DNA from: Deinococcus multiflagellatus
GTDB taxonomy: Bacteria > Deinococcota > Deinococci > Deinococcales > Deinococcaceae
DNA: 64,000 nucleotides
Direction of reading: 5' to 3'
Assembly (NCBI RefSeq): GCF_020166415.1
Contig: NZ_JAIQXV010000016.1
Span: forward strand, 1 to 64,000
Shown here: in pieces, positions 57,784-64,000 of the stretch
How positions within the stretch are numbered: position 1 is the first letter of the stretch
How the letters are laid out: the number at the start of each line of letters is the position of its first letter
Program-made: the position numbers and the translations under genes
Notes under the pieces: generated by a model
What the model was told of the DNA's origin: nothing
What the model saw: the letters and a program-made list of their open reading frames with translations, nothing else
Databases searched by the model: none

Positions 57784-57882
57784 TGAAATTTGATTTGCGA
57801 GGCTCCCCCACCCTCATCACCATTCGGAGGCCCCCTCCTGGCCTTCCTGGAGCCTCGCGAAATTTTCGCTGTCTAGGACAGC
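57784..57882. repeat. Nested inverted repeats beside the recombinase operon
   Basis: CGAGGCTCC (57798-57806) and GGAGCCTCG (57849-57857) are inverted arms; GAAATTT-like sequences continue outside both with small gaps. Just to the right GCTGTC (57868-57873), TAG, GACAGC (57877-57882) is a perfect palindrome. This may be a recombination or binding site. Confidence 0.45.
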
Positions 57883-57970
57883 ATGAAAATGCGAGCAAAT
57901 CCGCTCAAGCCTAAATTGATGAGGGCAGACAGGTTGGGGGCAAAATTCGTGGCGTTCTCTTGTCATTTCG

Positions 57971-57997
57971 AACCCTCACGCCCTCAGGCTCACGCGC
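57971..57997 (+). promoter_or_regulatory. Leaderless promoter with AACCCTCACGC element
   Basis: GAACCCTCACGC ends at 57981. A CAGGCT -10 and ATG 57998 follow with a 16-base gap. TTGTCA lies about 19 bases before the -10. Confidence 0.5.
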
Positions 57998-58465
57998 ATG
58001 GACACGCCCTTGGCCACCCATCATCTACTGCGCGGTCTGACGCCTGGCTCTTTGCCGTACACGCAGGGGCTCCGTACCCTACTGCCGGTCATTACTTCGG
58101 GTGAGGATCGGGACCCGAACGCGCTCCATGATTGGGAGCGCCTCCGCAAGGCCCACTTGGACCTGATCGACCCCACCCACCGCCCAGACCATGCCCTGGC
58201 GCTGCTGCCCCGCGCCTTGATCCTTGGTTTTGAGGCGAGTGCCTATATCGCGGGCCTCGCTGCACTGATCATCGTGCGGCTTGCCCTGCTGTTTTTCATG
58301 CCCCACCTAGCCGAGGGGGTGTGCATTGGGCTTTCCATGGGCGCGAGCATGCTCGCACTGGTGCTGACGCAACGGCTGTACAGCCACCGCCGTCAGCAGG
58401 CATTGACGCGACTGGGGATTGAGACCCCAGTCGATGCACCGAACATCTCTGGTCCGCACTTGTAG
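57998..58465 (+). CDS. Small membrane protein (155 aa)
   Basis: A cytoplasmic-looking N-terminal 75 residues (LRTLLPVITSGEDRDPNALH) precede two hydrophobic segments (ILGFEASAYIAGLAALIIVR and AEGVCIGLSMGASMLALVLT) and a basic tail. Unknown family. Expression through the repeated leaderless element. Confidence 0.6.
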   Translation: MDTPLATHHLLRGLTPGSLPYTQGLRTLLPVITSGEDRDPNALHDWERLRKAHLDLIDPTHRPDHALALLPRALILGFEASAYIAGLAALIIVRLALLFFMPHLAEGVCIGLSMGASMLALVLTQRLYSHRRQQALTRLGIETPVDAPNISGPHL

Positions 58466-58535
58466 TGCCGCCAGGGAGCGGGTGTCAGATCGGCGCGCTT
58501 CTTTCTCTGTCACCGATCAGCGCGGCTGCTGCCAA

Positions 58536-58548
58536 AACCCTTGCGCCG
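58536..58548 (+). promoter_or_regulatory. AAAACCCTTGCGC element upstream of the surface-protein operon
   Basis: A variant of the repeated element, about 60 bases before ATG 58610. That gene has its own ribosome binding site (AAAGGAG), so the transcript would have a leader. Confidence 0.4.
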
Positions 58549-58609
58549 AACATCCTGACCTCTAAGTGCAGCCGCCGCAGACCGGCCCACGCTGCCCAAA
58601 GGAGACTGT

Positions 58610-59068
58610 ATGAAGAAGATTTCCACTGCCTTATGGCTCGCTGCCCTTACAAGCGTCACTGTGCACGCGGCGTCGCTGGATCTTGCTCTGTATGAAACCG
58701 TCCGCGTGAATGGCGCAGCCACCTTGCAAAAAGTCACGACCGCGCTGCCCGGCCAAGTGCTGCGACAGGTGGCTGTAGTCACCACAGACAAGGCTGTGAG
58801 TTCGCCCCGGGCCACCATCCCGGTGCCGGCCTACACCACGTTTGCCGGCAATCTTGCCCTGCCGAGCGGCGCGACCGCCACGTTTTCACTTGACGGCAAA
58901 ACCTTCAGCCCCAAGCCCATGAAGAGCGTCACGGTGAATGAAAACGGCCGCAGTGTCACGAAATTGGTGCCGGCACCCGAACAGGAGTACCGCGCGGTCC
59001 GCGTCACCCTGCCGGCCATGAAGCTCAACACCCCATACACGGTGGCGTACGACATCAAGGTCAACTGA
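58610..59068 (+). CDS. Secreted beta-rich protein, first gene of the surface operon (152 aa)
   Basis: ATG 58610 with AAAGGAG 5-11 bases upstream. The signal peptide MKKISTALWLAALTSVTVHA is followed by a single beta-sandwich-like domain (SGATATFSLDGKTFSPKPMK, YRAVRVTLPAMKLNTPYTVA). It is a small extracytoplasmic partner of the DUF11 proteins encoded next. Confidence 0.7.
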   Translation: MKKISTALWLAALTSVTVHAASLDLALYETVRVNGAATLQKVTTALPGQVLRQVAVVTTDKAVSSPRATIPVPAYTTFAGNLALPSGATATFSLDGKTFSPKPMKSVTVNENGRSVTKLVPAPEQEYRAVRVTLPAMKLNTPYTVAYDIKVN

Positions 59069-59090
59069 CCTCGCTTACCAAAGGACTTCC

Positions 59091-60656
59091 ATGACCAATC
59101 ACCTGCGCCACCTCACGCCGTTGCTGCTGCTGGGTGCGCTGACGTTCTCCAGCGCCAGCGCCCAGACCACACCGTCCAATCCCACTGCTGCGAGCACGAC
59201 CCGAGCCGGAACGGAAATCACCAACACTGGCTACCTGGATTACCTGACAGATGAAGGTACCAACGCCACAGACACAAGCAACACGGTCACTGCGACGGTC
59301 AAGCACGTCCCAGCGGTCTCGGTGACGCCAGACGGTACCCCAGGTGCTCCCTCCGGCGGAGCGCCTGTGTGTGGGCAAACGGTCATCGGTGTGCCCGGGA
59401 CAAATGCGGTACTGACGTACCAGATTCAGAACACCAGCAACGGCCCAGATGTCTACAGCCTGACCACGTCAGTCAACAATGGGCCACCTCAGCAGAACAC
59501 GGCTGTGACTTATTACCTTGACGATGGCGACGGCACGTTTGATCCAGCAGTCGATCAGAGTGTCACGACCGTCAGCCTGGACGTAGGTGAAACGCGCACG
59601 CTGTTTGCCACGTTCCCCATCGGCCAGGACGAAGCAGGGACCACCCAATTTCAGATCTCGCCGGTCGCCACCAGTGAAGCGAACAAAACGGTCGCAGACA
59701 CTGCCAATCTTGGATGTATCGACACCCAGGACCGAGTCGGCGCAGAACTGATGGATGACAACTTCCGTCTCACCACAGCCCCGGCCACGGTCATCACGGA
59801 GCACACCCTCCGCAACACCGGCAACGTCACGCTGACGGCAGACAGTCTGCAGCTTGACCAGCAAGGGGGCAATTACCCCACCACCTACCGCCTGGGCACG
59901 CAATCTACGGAATACGCCAGCCCTCAGCAGGCGCTGACAGCTTTTGGTGGCCTGACAGCGGGGCAGAGCGTGCAGCTGCACGTCACGCAGAGTGTGCCTG
60001 CCGGAGAAGCCAATGCCACGGTCAGCACTTTGCGGCTCTATGCATACACCCCACAGATCGGTTCGCCTGAGCGTCTTATCCTGACCCCCTACGACGCCGC
60101 CCGCTTCCGCACCGACGAACTCTATATCGGCCGAGGCATCGGCCGACTCGACAAAACCCAGGCGCTGTGCAGCCTAGACGGCGCTGGCACGCTGAACTGT
60201 CCAGCGGCGCAGACCATGTTCGATGCCATTGAGCTGTACAAGCAGCCCATCGAAGTGCAGCCCTGCAGTGTTGTGAAGTATGTCCTCTTCGCGCGCAACG
60301 ACGGCGACGCACTCCTGCGGCAAGGGCGCCTGCGCGACACCATTCCTGCAAATACGACCCTCCTAGACACGGTTCCCCTGTTCAATTCGCCTGCAGCGCT
60401 TTACCGCGTGAATGGCGGAACGTGGACCAATACGGCGCCCACCAATCTGCCAGAGGGCACCAGCATTGAAGTCGGCCCTGATCTCAACGGTGATGGTCAA
60501 TTTACTGCTGATGACGGTCTCCCGGCACGCAGCCGGGCGATCGGCGCGGCCCTGTACGTTCAGGTCAAAGGCCCAAACTGCGCTGTTCCCACAGCCTTCC
60601 CCGCTGAAACGTATCTCCCCTTTCAACCCACGTCGGTCGCCACCCAGACCAACTGA
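59091..60656 (+). CDS. Secreted DUF11-type surface protein (521 aa)
   Basis: The signal peptide (LLLLGALTFSSASAQ) is followed by a module with AGTEITNTGYLDYLTDEGTN, CGQTVIGVPGTNAVLTYQIQ and a possible calcium motif DDGDGTFDPAVD, then repeated immunoglobulin-like beta domains. Near the end DLNGDGQFTADDG is a dockerin/EF-hand-like calcium loop. The start has AAGGAC upstream. It shares its module with the next two genes and is probably attached to the outer cell surface. Confidence 0.75.
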   Translation: MTNHLRHLTPLLLLGALTFSSASAQTTPSNPTAASTTRAGTEITNTGYLDYLTDEGTNATDTSNTVTATVKHVPAVSVTPDGTPGAPSGGAPVCGQTVIGVPGTNAVLTYQIQNTSNGPDVYSLTTSVNNGPPQQNTAVTYYLDDGDGTFDPAVDQSVTTVSLDVGETRTLFATFPIGQDEAGTTQFQISPVATSEANKTVADTANLGCIDTQDRVGAELMDDNFRLTTAPATVITEHTLRNTGNVTLTADSLQLDQQGGNYPTTYRLGTQSTEYASPQQALTAFGGLTAGQSVQLHVTQSVPAGEANATVSTLRLYAYTPQIGSPERLILTPYDAARFRTDELYIGRGIGRLDKTQALCSLDGAGTLNCPAAQTMFDAIELYKQPIEVQPCSVVKYVLFARNDGDALLRQGRLRDTIPANTTLLDTVPLFNSPAALYRVNGGTWTNTAPTNLPEGTSIEVGPDLNGDGQFTADDGLPARSRAIGAALYVQVKGPNCAVPTAFPAETYLPFQPTSVATQTN

Positions 60657-60730
60657 TTGGGACGCCTCTAGACCGTTCGTTAGCCATCACGTCAGGGGCG
60701 ACCGTCTGGCCGCCCCTTAAAGGACACACC

Positions 60731-62101
60731 ATGAAACGACTATTGCTGACCTGTCTCCTCTCAGCCGCTTCGGCTGCCCTCGCTGCGGGTACCCCTGCAG
60801 GGACCATCATCACCAACACTGCCAGCCTCGAAAGCGTGGATGACGCTGGCCAGAACGTCACCACGCCCAGCAACGGGGTCACCTTGACCGTCCGCCACGT
60901 GGCCGCCGTCGAGATCACGCCCAATGGCTCAGCCACGCAGCCTGGTCAGACGGTCATTGGTCGGCCAGGACAGGACGGCGTGCTGACCTACCTCATCAGA
61001 AACCCCAGCAATGGCAACGACATCTATACCCTCGACACCCAGGCGCAGCCGGGCGTGACCAGCGCCCTGGTGACCTACTGGGCCGATGACGGTGACGGCA
61101 GATTTGACCCTGATAAGGACTCACCGGTTAGCACTGTGTCTCTACAGCCCGACGAAGAACGTGTTCTCTTCGCCACTTACCCTGTGCCGAGTGGTGCCCA
61201 GAGTGGCGCGACATTCGTGTTTGGTCCGCGGGCCACCAGTGGCGTGGACCAGGCTGTGACTGACCGGGACAACTTCGGGCAAATCAGCACTCAGGCAGTG
61301 CTCAGTCTGACCTTCAGTGCCAGTCAGAACGGTACGTCCACCAGCCCAGGCAGCGTGACGTATACCCATGAACTGCACAACACCGGCAACGCGCCACTGA
61401 CAGCTCAGGCGCTGGCGCTGACAGATTCGGGCGGGGCCTGGTCGTATGCCTACCAGATCGGGGACGCTGGAGCAGCAAGCACGCTGCAAGATGCCCTGGC
61501 CCTCTGGAACGGAACCCTCGCCTCGGGCCAGCGCCTGCCTATTCGGGTCACTGTCACGGCGCCCACAGGTCTGGCGGGCGGCGTCCAGGACACCTTGCAA
61601 CTGGGTGCGTCCATTGTGACGCCGTCCAGCGAGACGGTCGACAACCAGACCCCCGCGCCCCTCACACTCACCGATGTGACCATGATTCTCAAAGGTGTGC
61701 CCAGCAGCGCGAAGACCGTGCAGAGCTGCGGGCAGGACGCGACCTGCGCGGCGCCTGTTTCCATTACTGATGGGCTCGTTCAGCCCAACGAATACCTGCT
61801 GTATACCATCACCGGATCGAATGGCGGCAATGGTGGTCTGCGCCGGCCCATTCTGAAAGACACGCTGCCCCAGCACCTCAAAGGCGTGACGTTTCGCGGC
61901 GTCGCCAGCCTCAATGCCGGACAGCTGCTTTACAGCCTGGACGGACAGAGTTGGACGCTTCAGGTCCCGTCCATCCAAGACGCTGAAGGGGTGACGGTAT
62001 ATCTGGGCTGGGACAGCAACAGTGACGGCGTGGTCACTTCGGAAGACGTGCTGCCCGCCGGCGAGGGCCTGACCCTGACGCTCATCACGGCGGTCAAGTA
62101 A
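60731..62101 (+). CDS. Secreted DUF11-type surface protein (456 aa)
   Basis: Same plan as the upstream gene: a signal peptide ending SAALAAG, the shared N-terminal module AGTIITNTASLESVDDAGQN, GQTVIGRPGQDGVLTYLIRN, calcium-like DDGDGRFDPDKD, and a late DSNSDGVVTSEDVLP. The similar order and motifs show duplication. ATG 60731 has AAAGGACAC upstream. Its stop is followed immediately by the next ATG (62102). Confidence 0.75.
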   Translation: MKRLLLTCLLSAASAALAAGTPAGTIITNTASLESVDDAGQNVTTPSNGVTLTVRHVAAVEITPNGSATQPGQTVIGRPGQDGVLTYLIRNPSNGNDIYTLDTQAQPGVTSALVTYWADDGDGRFDPDKDSPVSTVSLQPDEERVLFATYPVPSGAQSGATFVFGPRATSGVDQAVTDRDNFGQISTQAVLSLTFSASQNGTSTSPGSVTYTHELHNTGNAPLTAQALALTDSGGAWSYAYQIGDAGAASTLQDALALWNGTLASGQRLPIRVTVTAPTGLAGGVQDTLQLGASIVTPSSETVDNQTPAPLTLTDVTMILKGVPSSAKTVQSCGQDATCAAPVSITDGLVQPNEYLLYTITGSNGGNGGLRRPILKDTLPQHLKGVTFRGVASLNAGQLLYSLDGQSWTLQVPSIQDAEGVTVYLGWDSNSDGVVTSEDVLPAGEGLTLTLITAVK

Positions 62102-63988
62102 ATGCGGCGGGCTGCGAATGCCGTGCGTCTCGCGCTCGCGCTGAGCCTGGGGACCGCCGCGCTCGCGGCCCCGACGCCAGCCGGCACGACCATCACCAAC
62201 ACAGCCATCTTCACCACTGACGAAGCCGACACTCAAAGCAACCCCGTCACGCTTACGGTTCGGGACGTGTGTGGCGTGGCCCTGAGTCCCGCAGCGCAGC
62301 AGGCCTCTGGCCAAGTAGGACAGCTCACTGCCTTCACGTTCACGCTGTTCAACACCGGCAACGTTACGTCCACCTATCCGCTGCAGGCGCTGGGCACGCA
62401 GACGGGTCAAGGCGCAACGGCAGGGGCCAATGTGGCCCTGCTGAACCTATCGGGTCAGACACTGACGCCACCCACCGTCACGCTCGCAGCGGGCGAACGC
62501 CGCGACGTGGTGCTGGGCGTGACCCCGCAGGGGGCGGGCGTTGCGGTGGGCCGACTGCGTGCTTCGTGCTCGGCGGTTGTCGATGCCGAGGGCCTGGCCC
62601 GCGTGGACGCTTCGCTTGTGCCGCTGGTTGCCACCAAAGCTGTGGATAAGGCACAGGCCAAGCCAGGGGACATCCTGACGTACACCGTCACGGTCACGAA
62701 TCCCAATCTGGCCACGGTCACTGATGTGCGTGTCACTGACACGCTCGATGCACGCCTCAAATATCTGGATGCCCAGCAGCCCGCAGGGGTTGCAGGCCAG
62801 ACCGTGACGTTTCAGCTGCCTTCCCTGCCTGCGGGCTCTCAGGTCTCATTCACCTTCAGGGCCCAACTCGACACCCTTACGGATGACGTGCTGGTGGACA
62901 ACGCGGCGCAGGTGACCAGCACTGAACTCCGAGCTCCTGTACCCACCAACACCGTGCGGACCCATGTCTGGGATCCCAGCCTGGCCATTACCAAGGTCAG
63001 CGGGCAACTGCATGCGGGGGTCGGCGACGCCCTGAATTACACGCTGACGGTCACCAACACCAGCATGTCAGCGCGGCTGGAGCGGTTTACCGTGCAAGAC
63101 CATTTGCCCCGGGGATTGCATCTGGACGCCGCAACGCTGCGCCTAAACGGACAACTCGCAACCGACCTGGATCCCGATCCTCAAGTGATCCAAGTCAGCG
63201 GTGACCACCTCGCACCTGGGCAGGCGGTGCGGCTGACCTACGTCGCCACGGTGACGCCCGAGGCGCTGGGGTACCTCACACTCCGCAACGTGGCGCAGGC
63301 CTGGGCCGTCAGTCCGTCTCGTCCGAATGAGCCTGTCCGGACGCCTGAAGTCGACGCCATCGTTCGAGTGAATGCGCCGGGGCTGGGGGTTTTGTTGGGC
63401 CGCGTTTACCTTGATCTCAACGGCAATCGGCGGTTTGACACCACTGACCGGCCTGTGAAGGGCGCCAGGCTCGTGGTTTCCGGCGTCGCGACTGCGCTCA
63501 CCGATGCTGAAGGCCGCTACGCGATTCCAAACCTGCGGGCCGGTCAGTATGCCGTGGGCCTTGACCGGGCAAGCGTGCCGTACAGCGCCGACGTGCTGTC
63601 TGGCTCGCTCCTTATGCCCGGAACGCGCTTGGTCACCTTGTCTGAAGTGGTGGCCGCCGACTTTCCCCTCCTCCCACCAACAGGAACAGGGACAGCCGCC
63701 CGAAGCGCAGAGATTGATGGCGGGAGCTGGCGCGTAATGAAGACCGTGCAGCGGACCTCACCACTGGTGGTGCTGGTGACACTCACGCTCAAGGCTACAA
63801 AGCCCATCACGCTTGACTTAAGTGACCCTCTCCCCCCTGGAGCGGCCCTTCAGTCAGGCGTGCCTACCTGGCGCGGCCAGGTGGATGCAGGGCAGACCGT
63901 GACCCTCCAGTACACATTCACGTCCGCGCTACCGGACGCGTCTCTGACCACAGATCCTGCAGTGCAGGTCCAAGGAGCTGCCAAGTGA
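62102..63988 (+). CDS. Secreted DUF11 surface protein with SdrD B-like domain (628 aa)
   Basis: It starts directly after the preceding stop. The signal peptide (LALALSLGTAALA) is followed by the shared AGTTITNTAIFTT module and several DUF11 units (KPGDILTYTVTVTNPNLATV, VGDALNYTLTVTNTS). A B-type/SdrD-like domain follows with GRVYLDLNGNRRFDTTDRPV and AEGRYAIPNLRAGQYAVGL. DUF11 proteins are extended beta-sandwich fibres on the cell surface. The TGA overlaps the GTG of the following gene. Confidence 0.82.
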   Translation: MRRAANAVRLALALSLGTAALAAPTPAGTTITNTAIFTTDEADTQSNPVTLTVRDVCGVALSPAAQQASGQVGQLTAFTFTLFNTGNVTSTYPLQALGTQTGQGATAGANVALLNLSGQTLTPPTVTLAAGERRDVVLGVTPQGAGVAVGRLRASCSAVVDAEGLARVDASLVPLVATKAVDKAQAKPGDILTYTVTVTNPNLATVTDVRVTDTLDARLKYLDAQQPAGVAGQTVTFQLPSLPAGSQVSFTFRAQLDTLTDDVLVDNAAQVTSTELRAPVPTNTVRTHVWDPSLAITKVSGQLHAGVGDALNYTLTVTNTSMSARLERFTVQDHLPRGLHLDAATLRLNGQLATDLDPDPQVIQVSGDHLAPGQAVRLTYVATVTPEALGYLTLRNVAQAWAVSPSRPNEPVRTPEVDAIVRVNAPGLGVLLGRVYLDLNGNRRFDTTDRPVKGARLVVSGVATALTDAEGRYAIPNLRAGQYAVGLDRASVPYSADVLSGSLLMPGTRLVTLSEVVAADFPLLPPTGTGTAARSAEIDGGSWRVMKTVQRTSPLVVLVTLTLKATKPITLDLSDPLPPGAALQSGVPTWRGQVDAGQTVTLQYTFTSALPDASLTTDPAVQVQGAAK

Positions 63989-64000
63989 AGTCCGCCCTGA
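63985..64000 (+). CDS. Start of a further surface-operon gene (cut by window end)
   Basis: GTG 63985 overlaps the stop of the upstream gene (GTGA); only VKSAL is visible. Inferred to continue the operon. Confidence 0.35.

Overview
The window looks like part of a large plasmid or secondary replicon of a Deinococcus-type bacterium. This is inferred from the high GC content, the many genes whose start codon sits 6-7 bases after an -10 box of the form (T/C)ANNNT (leaderless transcription), an S-layer-homology outer-membrane protein, an HU protein with a lysine/alanine-rich N-terminal tail, and a PRTRC (ParB-related, ThiF-related cassette) locus, which is usually plasmid-borne. No rRNA, tRNA, CRISPR array, intact insertion sequence or replication origin was recognised.

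Layout. 1-8.5 kb: a truncated 5'-3' exonuclease, three unknown genes, then a PRTRC cassette (E, C, F, two unassigned genes, B, ThiF). Small GC-rich hairpins sit between several of these cistrons. 8.5-17.5 kb: a CAP-domain lipoprotein, two divergent DNA-binding proteins, a serine beta-lactamase-fold protein coupled to a MalT-like STAND ATPase, a winged-helix protein, a membrane-anchored thioredoxin-fold protein and an SLH/beta-barrel protein. 17.6-21.1 kb: a replication-type operon with a complete family B DNA polymerase and a degenerate RNase H fused to a zinc finger. 21.2-23.4 kb: small membrane and hypothetical genes and one stretch without genes.

23.5-42 kb reads as an immune/accessory island. 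It has a SEFIR/TIR protein in an operon with a UvrD-like helicase carrying ankyrin repeats (interrupted by an in-frame amber codon), a divergent SEFIR/TIR paralogue, a divergent pair of proteins with HEPN-type R-x4-H motifs, a DUF262-HNH nuclease, a DUF2325-like protein, a peroxiredoxin fused to an N-terminal sensor-like domain, and a third SEFIR/TIR protein. 42-54 kb: small hypothetical genes, an HExxH metalloprotease, three probable PD-(D/E)XK-type proteins, a normal RNase HI, a protein with integrase-type repeats and a membrane M41-like peptidase operon. 54.6-57.7 kb: an HU protein read in frame with a long upstream domain, then a tyrosine recombinase in an operon with a pRiA4b ORF-3-like protein. 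58-64 kb: an operon of secreted DUF11-type surface proteins that continues past the window.

Two regulatory themes recur. One is leaderless starts behind (T/C)ANNNT boxes. The other is a conserved element near AACCCTCGCGC placed 15-17 bases before about eight start codons and farther upstream of several more. The most notable candidate system is the SEFIR/TIR plus ankyrin-helicase cluster, with the divergent HEPN-like pair a second candidate.
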